A stretch of 64,000 nt of DNA from Oricola nitratireducens. Its GTDB lineage: Bacteria > Pseudomonadota > Alphaproteobacteria > Rhizobiales > Rhizobiaceae. Made by a program: the position numbers and the translations under genes. The number at the start of each line of letters is the position of its first letter. Position 1 is the first letter of the stretch. Positions 34,891 through 44,545 of this stretch are shown in pieces. The notes under the pieces are model-generated. The model was not told where the DNA came from and did not search any database. It worked only from the letters and a program-made list of their open reading frames with translations. The stretch lies in contig NZ_JACZCS010000024.1 in assembly GCF_014904745.1 (NCBI RefSeq), positions 35,791 to 99,790 on the forward strand, written 5' to 3'.

Positions 34891-35724
34891 ATGAACGATC
34901 CGATTTCACCGCTTGTCGGCCCCGGCAGCCAGCCCGGCGAGGAAGACGGCGCGGCGCTTGACTATCTGCAGATGCCGTCGGGCATGATGACCTTCTCGAC
35001 GCCAAACCTGCCGGAATCCGAGGAGGCGGAAGGCCTCGAAGCCGGAATGGCGGCGCTGGAAAACGTGCTGGCGATCACGCGGGACACCGGCATTGGCAGC
35101 GTCGATCTGACCGGCCTCGACGAAAGCAACCGCGCCTTCGTCAACCAGGTGCTCGGCGAGGGCGAGGTCTCGGTGATCGCCGGCAGCGCGGCGCAGGCGC
35201 AGGAAGCCGTTCTGGCCGGTGTCTGGCGCGTGCGCGAAACCGGGCATGACGGCGACGTGTCGCGCGACTATGTCGAGGTCGGGGCGTTTCCGGCCCGCAT
35301 CCTCGCCGCGGCGTTTGACGGCGCGCAGCAACAGGTGCCGATCGCGACGTCTTTCGGCCCGAACATTTTCAACGCGCCGCCGCTGCTGCCGGAGATCAAC
35401 GAATATATTCCGCGCGTCAACGGCGCCGCCGCGGCGCATGTCATCAACCTGTCGCTGCTGCCGCACACCGAGGAGGACCTGACATATCTCAATGACGTGC
35501 TGGGGCGCGGCGTGCTTACCATCCTGTCGCGCGGTTACGGCAACTGCCGCATCACCGCGACGGCAACGGGCAATGTGTGGTGGGTGCAGTTTTACAATTC
35601 TCAGGATACGATGATCCTGAACACGATCGAGATCACGGCGGTGCCGGAAGTCGCCTGTGCCTCGCCGGAGGACATCGCGGATTCCGCCGGGCGGCTCGAC
35701 GAGATCCTGGAGATCTATCGATGA
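34891..35724 (+). CDS. hupH: Hydrogenase expression protein HupH (HyaF family)
   Basis: A 277-residue HupH/HyaF protein: an acidic N-terminus, then the paired domain with LLPEINEYIPR and YLNDVLGRGVLTILSRGYGNCRI, ending with TWNVWWVQ-like NVWWVQFYNSQDTMILNTIEI. The family is needed for maturation of the small subunit's iron-sulfur clusters in air. Start ATG 34891 with a GAGCGAGGA ribosome site. Its stop is overlapped by the rubredoxin gene. Confidence 0.92.
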   Translation: MNDPISPLVGPGSQPGEEDGAALDYLQMPSGMMTFSTPNLPESEEAEGLEAGMAALENVLAITRDTGIGSVDLTGLDESNRAFVNQVLGEGEVSVIAGSAAQAQEAVLAGVWRVRETGHDGDVSRDYVEVGAFPARILAAAFDGAQQQVPIATSFGPNIFNAPPLLPEINEYIPRVNGAAAAHVINLSLLPHTEEDLTYLNDVLGRGVLTILSRGYGNCRITATATGNVWWVQFYNSQDTMILNTIEITAVPEVACASPEDIADSAGRLDEILEIYR

Positions 35725-35945
35725 ACGAGCATTTCTTCGGCGGATCCTATGGCGGCGACGCGTCGAAGATCGGGCCGCTGACGCGGCTCGAATGCAAGAT
35801 CTGCTGGCATGTCTACGATCCGGCGCTGGGCGACGCCTATTGGCAAATTCCGCCCGGAACGCCGTTTTCGGACCTGCCGGATCACTGGACCTGCCCGGAA
35901 TGCGACAGCGCCAGGGCCGGGTTCATGGTCATCGAGGAGACCTGA
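35721..35945 (+). CDS. hupI: Rubredoxin HupI
   Basis: A 74-residue rubredoxin with the iron site CKIC near residue 25 and CPEC near residue 59. ATG overlaps the hupH stop. In Rhizobium HupI with HupH helps build HupS clusters when oxygen is present. Another sign that the encoded hydrogenase is made aerobically or microaerobically. Confidence 0.95.
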   Translation: MNEHFFGGSYGGDASKIGPLTRLECKICWHVYDPALGDAYWQIPPGTPFSDLPDHWTCPECDSARAGFMVIEET

Positions 35946-36527
35946 ATGAGCGACCGCGCCGACATCGGCCAGCTGACGGAAGCCTGTTTCGAGGAGATCA
36001 GGACGACCCGCATGGCGGGCATCCCGATCCTCAACGAGGCGCTGTCGGTGAAGGTCGTCGGCGCGCGGGAATGGAACGGAGACTGGCTGGCGGTTCTGGT
36101 GACGCCCTGGTTCATGAACCTGATGCTGGTACGCGCGGACGAGGAAACCGAGACGCTCGCGCAGGGCGCCAAGCGCCATTTCGCTTTCCCCGCCGGGCAA
36201 TTCGAATTCATTCACGGACGGGAGGATGCGATCGGGTCCTACTGGATGTGCTCGCTGTTTTCGCCGGTGTTCGAATTTTCCGACCCGGAATCCGCCGAGG
36301 CGGCGGCCGCCGCCGCGCTCGATGCGCTGTTCGAGGACGGTGGTGAGACGGACAAGTCCGAAGATGCCATGGCGCAGATGTGGCGCGGCGAAACGCCCGA
36401 GCGGGCCGAGCCGGAAGTGGTCGATCCGGAGGAGGAGAAAGCCGATGTTCCCGACGCGCGGCCGGCAAGACCCGAGGTTAGTCGGCGCGCGTTCCTGACC
36501 GGCGGACGGCGGGAGGAACGGCCATGA
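35946..36527 (+). CDS. hupJ: Hydrogenase assembly chaperone HupJ (HybE family)
   Basis: A 193-residue protein with the HybE/HupJ domain (residues 10-120; segments GIPILNEALSVKV and TPWFMNLMLV) and a Pro/Glu-rich tail ending SRRAFLTGG, a conserved HupJ C-terminal motif that resembles a Tat twin-arginine string. It acts as chaperone to the Tat-targeted hydrogenase. Starts at the base after the hupI stop. Confidence 0.9.
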   Translation: MSDRADIGQLTEACFEEIRTTRMAGIPILNEALSVKVVGAREWNGDWLAVLVTPWFMNLMLVRADEETETLAQGAKRHFAFPAGQFEFIHGREDAIGSYWMCSLFSPVFEFSDPESAEAAAAAALDALFEDGGETDKSEDAMAQMWRGETPERAEPEVVDPEEEKADVPDARPARPEVSRRAFLTGGRREERP

Positions 36528-37657
36528 ATTTCGAGGGCCGGGTGGAGATCGCATTGCCGATGGAAAAGGGCGCGGCGGCCTCGGTGCGCTATGCGCCCCC
36601 GGTCAATGTGTCGCCGCTGCTCAAGGGAAAACGGCCGCAGGAGGTGATGCCGGTCATCTCGACCATCTACGGCATCTGCGCCAATGCGCAGGCGCATGCG
36701 GCGGTGCTGTCGCTGGAAGCCGCGCTCGGCCGGAAAACCGATCGCGACATGGCGGCGGCGCGCGCGCTGGTGACGTCGATGGAAACGCTGCGCGAAAACG
36801 TGCTGCGCATCGCGCTCGACTGGCCGCGCATGATCGGCGGAGAACCCGACGGCGCATCTGTGCGCGCGGCGATGGATTACGTCCCGCGGATGCGCGCCGC
36901 GCTTTTCGGCGAAGCCGACCCGTTCGCGCTCGATGCGCAAACCAGGCCCGATGCCGCCGCAGTGCGCATGGTCATTGCCGATGCCGAGGCGCTTCTGGCG
37001 GGGACGATCTTCGGCGAACCGCTCGACATCTGGCTGAAGCGACGCGGTTATGTCGGGCTTCTTGCCTGGGCCGTCGGCTCGCAGACGCCGGCCGCCGACC
37101 TGATCGGGCATCTGGCCGAACAGGGATGGGTCGAGACGGCGGGCATGGATGGCGGGGATGTAGGCTTCCTCGACGTGGCGATGCTGGCCGCCCATGCAGG
37201 CGGCGATCGCCCGGCGGCGGCGAACGACGTGCCCGAGACGACGCTGTTCTCGCGCCGCGCGCAGGCCGGGCTTGTCGCGAGCCTGAACAGTTCCGGCCTC
37301 GGCGCGCGTTTCGTGGCGCGCCTCGCCGAACTTGCGTGCCTTCCCGGCGAAATGCGGCTATTGCTGGAGGGCAATGGCGATCCGAACACCCTTTCGAGAA
37401 CCGCCGGCGGCGCCGGCATCGGGATCGTGGAGGCGGCGCGCGGCCTGCTCGTCCATACGGCGCGGCTCGCCGACGGTCGCGTGGACGACTACCGCATTGT
37501 TTCGCCGACCGACTGGAATTTCGACAAGAGAGGCGTCGCGGCGCGCTGCCTTGCGACGCTGGAAGGCCATGAGGACGCGGAGGAAAAGGTCAGGCTCGCG
37601 CATCTGGTCGTCAATGCCATCGACCCCTGCGTCGCCTACGAGGTGAGGGCCTGCTGA
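36524..37657 (+). CDS. hupK: HupK, large-subunit-like maturation scaffold
   Basis: A 377-residue protein distantly like a hydrogenase large subunit. Remnants of the ligand motifs are visible: YGICANAQ (first motif, one Cys kept) and [11 protein letters not shown] at the very end (second motif). HupK is thought to hold the iron ligands before handing over to HupL. The ATG overlaps the hupJ stop by four bases. The degenerate motifs are normal for HupK and do not signal decay. Confidence 0.9.
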   Translation: MNFEGRVEIALPMEKGAAASVRYAPPVNVSPLLKGKRPQEVMPVISTIYGICANAQAHAAVLSLEAALGRKTDRDMAAARALVTSMETLRENVLRIALDWPRMIGGEPDGASVRAAMDYVPRMRAALFGEADPFALDAQTRPDAAAVRMVIADAEALLAGTIFGEPLDIWLKRRGYVGLLAWAVGSQTPAADLIGHLAEQGWVETAGMDGGDVGFLDVAMLAAHAGGDRPAAANDVPETTLFSRRAQAGLVASLNSSGLGARFVARLAELACLPGEMRLLLEGNGDPNTLSRTAGGAGIGIVEAARGLLVHTARLADGRVDDYRIVSPTDWNFDKRGVAARCLATLEGHEDAEEKVRLAHLVVNAIDPCVAYEVRAC

Positions 37658-37998
37658 TGCACGAGATGTCGATCTGCGAAAGCATCCTCAACGTGCTCAA
37701 GGATCAGGCTCGGGAGCAGAATTTCGACAGCGTGAAACGGGTCTGCCTCGAGATCGGCCCGCTGTCGGGAGTCGAGATCGAGGCGCTGCGATTCGGATTC
37801 GACGTCGTGATGCGGGATTCCATTGCCGACGGCGCCACACTCGATATCATCGAGACGGAAGCGGCGGCGTTTTGCTTTGCCTGCGGCAAGCCGGTCATCA
37901 TTACGGCGCGCTACGAACCCTGCCCGAAATGCGGGTCGCACCAGCTGCAGGTGACGGGCGGCGAAGAATTGCGGATCAAGGAACTGGAGGTGAACTGA
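37657..37998 (+). CDS. hypA: Hydrogenase nickel incorporation protein HypA
   Basis: A 113-residue HypA starting MHEMSIC, with H2 as nickel ligand, and a zinc site made of CFACGK and CPKCGS. It delivers nickel to hydrogenase precursors with HypB. ATGA overlap with hupK. It serves all three [NiFe] enzymes here since only one copy is seen. Confidence 0.96.
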   Translation: MHEMSICESILNVLKDQAREQNFDSVKRVCLEIGPLSGVEIEALRFGFDVVMRDSIADGATLDIIETEAAAFCFACGKPVIITARYEPCPKCGSHQLQVTGGEELRIKELEVN

Positions 37999-38891
37999 TG
38001 TGCACGGTTTGCGGTTGCGGAGAAGGCGAAGTTCAGATCGAGGGCAAAGGCAAGGCGCATGGTCATCACCACCATGGCGACGGCCATCATCACCACGATC
38101 ACGGGCACGACCATGATCATGGCCACCATCATCATCACGGCGATGACGGGGCGCTCGACTATGGCGCGGGCGAGGCCGGCGCGGCGGTGCCGGGAATGAG
38201 CCAGAGCCGGATGATCCAGCTCGAGCACGACATCCTGTCGAAGAACAACGCCTATGCGGCTGAAAACCGGGCGTTTTTCGCCGATCACGGCATTCTTGCG
38301 CTGAACCTCGTTTCCAGTCCCGGATCGGGCAAGACGTCGCTGCTGGTCAAGACGATCGAGATGCTGGGCGAGCGGTTGAAGAGTTATGTCGTCGAGGGCG
38401 ACCAGCAGACCTCGGCCGACGCCGAGCGCATCCGCGCGACCGGCGCGCCGGCGATCCAGATCAACACCGGCAAGGGCTGTCATCTCGACGGCCACATGGT
38501 CGGCCATGCGGTCGAGCATCTGGCGCCTCAGGACGGCGCGGTGGTGTTCATCGAGAATGTCGGCAATCTCGTCTGCCCGGCGGCCTTCGATCTCGGCGAG
38601 GCGCACAAGGTGGCGATCCTGTCGGTGACCGAGGGCGAGGACAAGCCGATCAAGTATCCCGACATGTTCGCGGCTTCCGATCTGGTGCTGGTCAACAAGA
38701 CCGACCTGCTGCCGTATCTCGACTTCGACGTCGACGAGGCGATCGCCAATGCCCGCAAGGTCAATCCTGCGATCAAGGTGCTGAAGGTGTCGGCGCGTAC
38801 CGGCGAGGGGATGGATGCTTGGATCGTCTGGATCATGGCGGCACGGGGCATGGCGCTGGCGGGCCATCCGCTCGGTACGGCGGCGGAATAG
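37998..38891 (+). CDS. hypB: Hydrogenase nickel incorporation GTPase HypB
   Basis: A 297-residue GTPase. The N-terminus has CTVCGCG (nickel site) followed by a histidine-rich stretch at about residues 21-48 with some 18 histidines, typical of nickel-storing rhizobial HypB. The G domain has [28 protein letters not shown] and VNKTDL. ATGA overlap with hypA. A coding His/Asp/Gly repeat produces the CAT/CAC-rich DNA at 38055-38145. Confidence 0.96.
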   Translation: MCTVCGCGEGEVQIEGKGKAHGHHHHGDGHHHHDHGHDHDHGHHHHHGDDGALDYGAGEAGAAVPGMSQSRMIQLEHDILSKNNAYAAENRAFFADHGILALNLVSSPGSGKTSLLVKTIEMLGERLKSYVVEGDQQTSADAERIRATGAPAIQINTGKGCHLDGHMVGHAVEHLAPQDGAVVFIENVGNLVCPAAFDLGEAHKVAILSVTEGEDKPIKYPDMFAASDLVLVNKTDLLPYLDFDVDEAIANARKVNPAIKVLKVSARTGEGMDAWIVWIMAARGMALAGHPLGTAAE

Positions 38892-38903
38892 GAGAACAGC
38901 GAC

Positions 38904-39158
38904 ATGTGCCTGGCAATCCCTGCGAAGGTGACGGCGCTCGAAGCGGGCGATATGGCGGTGGTGGCGCTGGAAGGCGTCAAGAAACGCATCTCGGTCGCGC
39001 TGCTCGATGACGTGTCGGTCGGCGACTACGTGCTGATCCATGTCGGTTATGCGCTGCACAAGGTCAGCGCCGAGGAGGCCGCGCGCACGCTGGCGCTGAT
39101 GGCTGAAGCGGGAATCCTCAAGGAAGAGCTCGAGGAAATCACGGGAGGCGCGGCATGA
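38904..39158 (+). CDS. hypC: Hydrogenase assembly chaperone HypC
   Basis: An 84-residue HypC starting MCLAIP, with C2 for the Fe(CN)2CO carrier function. It works with HypD. This is the general copy, in contrast to the longer HupF at 34102. Its stop overlaps hypD. AGGAGA lies upstream. Confidence 0.95.
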   Translation: MCLAIPAKVTALEAGDMAVVALEGVKKRISVALLDDVSVGDYVLIHVGYALHKVSAEEAARTLALMAEAGILKEELEEITGGAA

Positions 39159-40306
39159 AATATGTCGACGAATTCCGCGCCCGCGATCTCGCCGAAAAAC
39201 TGGCGGTGCAAATCGCCGCGGAAGCAAAACCGGACCGCACCTACCACCTGATGGAATTCTGCGGCGGGCATACGCATGCCATCTTCCGCTACGGCGTGCA
39301 GGACCTGATGCCGGAGAACGTGAAATTCGTGCATGGGCCGGGTTGCCCGGTCTGCGTCCTGCCGGTGCGCCGGCTCGACGACGCGGTGGAACTGGCCGAG
39401 AAACACGGCGTGATCCTGTGTTCCTATGGCGACATGATGCGGGTGCCGGGCACCAAGCAGCGCTCGTTGATCAAGGCGAAGGCTGACGGCGCCGACATAC
39501 GGATGATCTATTCGACGCAGGACGCGCTGAAGATCGCGCGCGAGAACCCGGACCGGCAGGTTGTCTTCTTCGCCATCGGTTTCGAGACGACGACGCCGCC
39601 GACGGCGGTGGCGATCAAGCAGGCCGAGGCCGAGGGGCTCGAAAACTTCTCCGTCTTCTGCAACCACGTGCTGACGCCGTCGGCGATCGGGCACATCCTG
39701 GACTCGCCAGAGGTGCGCGATCTCGGCACGGTGAAGATCGACGGTTTCCTCGGGCCGTCGCATGTCTCCTCGGTGATCGGATCGGAGCCCTACGAGTTCT
39801 TCGCCGAGGAATTCGCCAAGCCGGTGGTCATCGCCGGTTTCGAGCCGCTCGACGTGATGCAGTCGGTGCTGATGCTGATCCGCCAGGTCAATGAGGGCCG
39901 GGCCGAGGTCGAGAACGAATATACGCGGGTCGTAACGCGCGAGGGCAATCTGAAGGCGCAGGCGCTGGTCTCCGAGGTGTTCGAACTGCGCCAGAGCTTC
40001 GAATGGCGCGGCCTTGGCGAAGTGCCATACAGCGCGCTGCGCATCCGCGACGCCTATGCCGCTTTCGACGCCGAAAAGCGCTTCACGGTGACCGAGAAGC
40101 AATCGCGCGAGGTGAAGTCCTGCGAATGCCCGGCGATCCTGCGCGGGGTGAAGAAGCCGACCGACTGCAAACTGTTCGGCACGGTCTGCACGCCGGACAA
40201 TCCGATGGGTTCCTGCATGGTGTCCTCGGAAGGCGCGTGCGCCGCCTACTGGACTTATGGGCGCTTCCGGGAGCCGGCGAAGCAAAAGGCGGAGGCGATC
40301 GCATGA
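39155..40306 (+). CDS. hypD: Hydrogenase formation protein HypD
   Basis: A 383-residue iron-sulfur scaffold with FCGGHTHAIFRYG, GPGCPVCVLP, and C-terminal cysteines in CECPAILRGVKKPTDCKLFG plus GSCMVSSEGACAAYW. It assembles the Fe(CN)2CO unit with HypC. The overlap upstream and downstream is four bases each. Confidence 0.96.
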   Translation: MKYVDEFRARDLAEKLAVQIAAEAKPDRTYHLMEFCGGHTHAIFRYGVQDLMPENVKFVHGPGCPVCVLPVRRLDDAVELAEKHGVILCSYGDMMRVPGTKQRSLIKAKADGADIRMIYSTQDALKIARENPDRQVVFFAIGFETTTPPTAVAIKQAEAEGLENFSVFCNHVLTPSAIGHILDSPEVRDLGTVKIDGFLGPSHVSSVIGSEPYEFFAEEFAKPVVIAGFEPLDVMQSVLMLIRQVNEGRAEVENEYTRVVTREGNLKAQALVSEVFELRQSFEWRGLGEVPYSALRIRDAYAAFDAEKRFTVTEKQSREVKSCECPAILRGVKKPTDCKLFGTVCTPDNPMGSCMVSSEGACAAYWTYGRFREPAKQKAEAIA

Positions 40307-41340
40307 ACATGGTCGACAAGAACGTCTCTTACCGGAGCGGCAATGTGGACATGACGCATGGCGGCGGCGGGCGCGCGATGGCGGACCTGATCCGCGACCT
40401 GTTCCATCGCCACCTGCGCAATCCGATTCTCGACCAGGGCAACGACGCGGCGCTCATCGAGGTGCCGGAAGGTCGGCTGGTGATGTCGACCGACGGACAC
40501 GTGATCTCGCCGCTGTTCTTTCCCGGCGGCGATATCGGCTCGCTTGCCGTTCACGGCACGCTGAACGATGTCGCGATGACCGGTGCGCGGCCGCTCTATC
40601 TCACCGCGGGCTTCATTCTCGAGGAAGGGTTTCCGCTCGCCGATCTGGAGCGCATCGTCATGTCGATGGCACAAGCCGCGAACGATGCCGGCGTTCCGGT
40701 CATCACCGGCGACACCAAGGTGGTCGAAAAGGGCAAGGGCGACGGGGTGTTCATCACCACGACCGGGCTCGGCGTGGTGCCCGACGGCGTCCGCGTCTCG
40801 GCGGACCGGGCGAAGCCGGGGCAGGCGATCCTGCTGTCGGGCACGATCGGCGATCATGGCGTGGCGATCCTGTCGAAGCGCGAGAACCTCGAATTCGAGA
40901 CCGAGATTCTGTCGGATTCGGCGGCGCTGCACGGACTGGTGGCCGAGATGGTCGCCGCCGTGCCGGACATCGCCGTCCTGCGTGATCCGACGCGTGGCGG
41001 GCTGGCTGCGACGCTGAACGAGATCGCGCGGGCGGCTAATGTCGGCATGATGCTGGACGAGGCGGCGATCCCGCTGAAACCGGATGTCTCGGCGGCCTGT
41101 GAATTACTCGGCCTCGATCCGCTCTATGTCGCCAATGAGGGCAAGCTCGTCTGTCTCTGCGAGGAGGCGGATGCCGACAAGCTCCTCGCTGTCATGAAAG
41201 CCCATCCGCATGGCGGGAATGCCGCGATCATCGGCCATGTGACGGATGATGCGGCGAACCTGATCCAGATGAAGACCGGCTTCGGCGGCACCCGCGTCGT
41301 CGACTGGCTTGCCGGAGAGCAACTGCCGAGGATCTGCTGA
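40303..41340 (+). CDS. hypE: Hydrogenase maturation protein HypE (thiocyanate-forming dehydratase)
   Basis: A 345-residue PurM-like enzyme with GNDAALIEVP and GDTKVVEKG for ATP binding, and the C-terminal PRIC whose last cysteine accepts the carbamoyl group from HypF and is dehydrated to thiocyanate. The ATG at 40303 overlaps the hypD stop. Confidence 0.96.
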   Translation: MNMVDKNVSYRSGNVDMTHGGGGRAMADLIRDLFHRHLRNPILDQGNDAALIEVPEGRLVMSTDGHVISPLFFPGGDIGSLAVHGTLNDVAMTGARPLYLTAGFILEEGFPLADLERIVMSMAQAANDAGVPVITGDTKVVEKGKGDGVFITTTGLGVVPDGVRVSADRAKPGQAILLSGTIGDHGVAILSKRENLEFETEILSDSAALHGLVAEMVAAVPDIAVLRDPTRGGLAATLNEIARAANVGMMLDEAAIPLKPDVSAACELLGLDPLYVANEGKLVCLCEEADADKLLAVMKAHPHGGNAAIIGHVTDDAANLIQMKTGFGGTRVVDWLAGEQLPRIC

Positions 41341-41343
41341 CCA

Positions 41344-43035
41344 ATGAAGATCCTGTTCCTCTGCCACAGCTTCAATTCGCTCAGCCAAAGGCTGTTCACG
41401 GAATTGGCCGCGCAGGGGCACGAGGTCTCGGTCGAATTCGATATCAACGACGCGGTGGCGCTGGAGGCGGTCGACCTGTTCGAGCCGGACATCGTGGTGG
41501 CGCCGTTCCTGAAACGGGCGATCCCGCGGGCTATCTGGGAAAGCCGGATTTGTCTTGTCGTCCATCCGGGACCCGTCGGCGACGGCGGACCGTCGGCGCT
41601 CGATTGGGCGCTCCTGAACGGCGAGGCGGAATGGGGCGTGACGGTGCTCCAGGCGGACAGCGCTCTCGACGCCGGACCGGTCTGGGCGGAGCGGCGCTTC
41701 GCGATGCGGGACGCGACAAAGTCGAGCCTCTATCGCCACGAGGTGAGCGAAGCGGCGGCCGAGGCGGTGCTGGAAGCGATCGCGAAGATCGGGGCGGGCC
41801 GGACGCCGCAGACGCTGGATACGCTGCGCGTGACACCGGTCTGGCGCAACGGCGCGAAGCAGACCGACCGCGCGATCGACTGGCACAATGACGATACCGA
41901 TACCGTGTTGCGCAAGATTGCGTCCGCCGACGGCATGCCGGGCGTGAAGGACGTGCTGTTCGGCGAAAACGTCTACCTGTTCGACACGCATCGCGCCGAC
42001 GGGTTTGCCGGGGACCCGGGCGACGTGATCGCCCGTAGCGGTTCCGCGTTCGCGCGGGCGACGCGCGATGGGGCGGTGTGGATCGGCCATGTGCGCAAGG
42101 GGCGGGACAAGGCGCTCAAGTTGCCGGCGACGACGGTGTTTCGCGCCGAGGCGGAGAGCTTGCCGGAGTTTCCCGGCTACGCGGATATCCGTTACGAGGA
42201 AGAGGGTTACGCCGGTTTCCTGCATTTCGGATTCTACAATGGCGCGATGGGAACCGAGGCCTGCCAGCGTCTGCTCGGCGCGTGGCAGGAGGCGCTGAAA
42301 CGACCGACGAAAGCGATTGTTCTGATGGGCGGGCCGGACCACTGGTCGAACGGCCTGAACCTCAACCTGATCGAGGCGGCGGAAAGCCCGGCGGACGAAT
42401 CCTGGGCCAATATCAACGCGATGGACGATCTTGCCGAAGCCATCATCCGCACGACTGACCGGTTCGTCGTCTCGGCCGTCGGCGGCAATGCCGGCGCCGG
42501 CGGGGTGTTCCTGGCGCGGGCCGCGGACGCGGTCTGGCTGCGCCGGGGCGCGGTGCTCAATCCGTATTACAAGGACATGGGCAATCTCTACGGTTCGGAA
42601 TTCTGGACCTATCTACTGCCGCGCCATGCCGGGGCGGAAAACGCCGAGCGCATCGCCGCCGCGCGGCTGCCGATGGGCGCGGAGGAGGCGCTGTCGCTCG
42701 GGCTCGCCGACGAGATCATACATGCCGGCCGCGAAGGTTTCGGGGAGACCGTGCGCGACATGGCGTTGCGGCTCGCGGAAAGCACGGATCTTGACGAACG
42801 CCTGCGCGAGAAGGCCAGGCGCCGCGCGCAGGACGAGGCGGAAAAGCCGCTGGCGCGATACCGCGACGAGGAGTTGCAACGCATGCGGCGCAATTTCTAC
42901 GGCTTCGATCCGAGCTATCATGTCGCGCGCTACAATTTCGTCCACAAGGTGCCGAAGTCGCGCACGCCGATCACCATCGCGCGGCACCGGGAAAACACTG
43001 CGCGGACGCGGTCTCGGAGGAGGGCTGCATCATGA
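41344..43035 (+). CDS. hypX: HypX/HoxX, formyl-THF to CO enzyme of hydrogenase maturation
   Basis: A 563-residue two-domain protein. The N-terminal half is a formyltransferase-type hydrolase (VVHPGPVGDGGPSALDWALL, with the conserved HPG and D). The C-terminal half is enoyl-CoA hydratase-like (GFYNGAMGTEACQRLL; VGGNAGAGGVFLARAADAVWLR). HypX makes CO from N10-formyl-THF for the active-site iron when cells grow in air, so its presence points to aerobic synthesis of the hydrogenases. Overlaps hoxA by four bases. Confidence 0.94.
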   Translation: MKILFLCHSFNSLSQRLFTELAAQGHEVSVEFDINDAVALEAVDLFEPDIVVAPFLKRAIPRAIWESRICLVVHPGPVGDGGPSALDWALLNGEAEWGVTVLQADSALDAGPVWAERRFAMRDATKSSLYRHEVSEAAAEAVLEAIAKIGAGRTPQTLDTLRVTPVWRNGAKQTDRAIDWHNDDTDTVLRKIASADGMPGVKDVLFGENVYLFDTHRADGFAGDPGDVIARSGSAFARATRDGAVWIGHVRKGRDKALKLPATTVFRAEAESLPEFPGYADIRYEEEGYAGFLHFGFYNGAMGTEACQRLLGAWQEALKRPTKAIVLMGGPDHWSNGLNLNLIEAAESPADESWANINAMDDLAEAIIRTTDRFVVSAVGGNAGAGGVFLARAADAVWLRRGAVLNPYYKDMGNLYGSEFWTYLLPRHAGAENAERIAAARLPMGAEEALSLGLADEIIHAGREGFGETVRDMALRLAESTDLDERLREKARRRAQDEAEKPLARYRDEELQRMRRNFYGFDPSYHVARYNFVHKVPKSRTPITIARHRENTARTRSRRRAAS

Positions 43036-44537
43036 CGGAGGCTACAACACCCCTGCCGACGATCCTGGTGATAGACGACGAGATCCGGTCGCTGGAGTCG
43101 CTGGCGCGAATCCTCAACGAGGATTTCGACGTCAGGACCGCCGCGACCATCGGCGAAGCGAGTTCGGTGCTCGAAAACGAATGGGTGCAGGTCGTGTTGT
43201 GCGACCAGCGCATGCCGGAACAGACCGGTGTCGAGTTTCTGAAATCGGTGCGCACACGCTGGCCGGACGTCATTCGCATGATCGTCTCGGGCTACACCGA
43301 CGCGCATGACATCATCGACGGGATCAACGAGGCGGGGATATTCCAGTACATTACCAAGCCGTGGCATCCCGAAAACCTGATCCTGACGCTGAAGACCGCC
43401 TGCCGGCTTTACGCGTTGCAGCGCGAAAACGAGCTCCTGGCGATCGAACTGAAGATGTCGCCGTCGGGCGCGCGCCAGAAGGTTTCCGACCGGCGCGACA
43501 AGCTGCGCAAGGACTACGATTTCGACGACGGCATCGTGCGCGGCAAGGACAGCCCGATGAACGCGGTCTGCGACACGCTGAAACAGGTCGCGCCCTATGA
43601 CGTGCCCGTGCTGCTTTCGGGCGCGTCGGGCACCGGCAAGGAGCTTGCCGCGCGGGCGCTTCATTACGGGTCGCTGCGCTGGAACAAGCCCTTCGTCGTG
43701 GAAAACTGCGGCGCGTTACCGGACGAATTGCTGGAAAGCGAGTTGTTCGGCCACAAGCGCGGCGCGTTCACCGGCGCGGTCGAGGACCATATGGGCCTGT
43801 TCGAGCGGGCCAATGGCGGCTCGGTGTTTCTCGACGAGATCGGCGAGGTGTCGCCGGCCTTCCAGGTGAAGCTGCTGCGGGTGCTGCAGGAGGGCGAGAT
43901 CCGCCCGATTGGCAGCACCAGGACGCGCAAGGTCGATGTCCGTGTGATCGCGGCAACCAATCGCGATCTCGAAGAGGAAGTCCGGGCGGGGCGTTTCCGC
44001 GCCGATCTCTACTACCGGCTCGCCGGCATGGTGATCCGCATTCCGGATCTGAAGGACCGGCGCTCCGACATTCCGGTGCTGGCGCGCGCGCTGCTGACGC
44101 GGGCTGTCGGCCAACTCGGCAAGCAGGTGACCGGTTTCTCGCAGGAAGCGCTCGACTGCATGAAGAGCTATGGCTGGCCGGGCAATGTGCGCGAGATGCA
44201 GAACGAGATCCAGCAGATGCTGGTGCTGGGGCCGGAGGGACGCGAACTCGGCGCGGATCTGTTGTCGCGGCATATCCTGAGGGCCGATCCGGCCGATCTC
44301 GACGGGCAGGACGACGAGGCGATCGCCGGGGTCGAGGGAACGCTGAAGGATCGCATCGAGATGCTGGAATCGCGGATCATCCGCGAAACGCTGATCCGCA
44401 ACCGCTGGAACAAGTCGCGCGCGGCCCGCGAACTCGGCCTGTCGCGCGTCGGCCTGCGCTCGAAGCTCGAGCGCTACGGGCTCGAAAACGTCAAGCCGCT
44501 GCCGGCCACGCGCCGGACTGCGGGCGTGCCGGGATAG
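43032..44537 (+). CDS. hoxA: NtrC-family sigma-54 response regulator HoxA/HupR
   Basis: A 501-residue activator with a receiver domain (D58 in LCDQRMP; K109 in TKP), a central AAA+ domain with Walker A GASGTGKE (197-204) and the sigma-54 contact loop GAFTGA (244-249), and a C-terminal Fis-type HTH ([27 protein letters not shown]). It activates sigma-54 promoters of hydrogenase genes. In known HoxA/HupR proteins the unphosphorylated form is the active one. Co-encoded with its kinase and the H2 sensor. Confidence 0.95.
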   Translation: MTEATTPLPTILVIDDEIRSLESLARILNEDFDVRTAATIGEASSVLENEWVQVVLCDQRMPEQTGVEFLKSVRTRWPDVIRMIVSGYTDAHDIIDGINEAGIFQYITKPWHPENLILTLKTACRLYALQRENELLAIELKMSPSGARQKVSDRRDKLRKDYDFDDGIVRGKDSPMNAVCDTLKQVAPYDVPVLLSGASGTGKELAARALHYGSLRWNKPFVVENCGALPDELLESELFGHKRGAFTGAVEDHMGLFERANGGSVFLDEIGEVSPAFQVKLLRVLQEGEIRPIGSTRTRKVDVRVIAATNRDLEEEVRAGRFRADLYYRLAGMVIRIPDLKDRRSDIPVLARALLTRAVGQLGKQVTGFSQEALDCMKSYGWPGNVREMQNEIQQMLVLGPEGRELGADLLSRHILRADPADLDGQDDEAIAGVEGTLKDRIEMLESRIIRETLIRNRWNKSRAARELGLSRVGLRSKLERYGLENVKPLPATRRTAGVPG

Positions 44538-44545
44538 GCCGCATC

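Noticed and set aside
38055..38145. CAT/CAC-rich DNA as a simple repeat or CRISPR-like array
   Set aside because: It is the coding sequence for the His-rich segment of HypB; no regular spacer-repeat layout exists.
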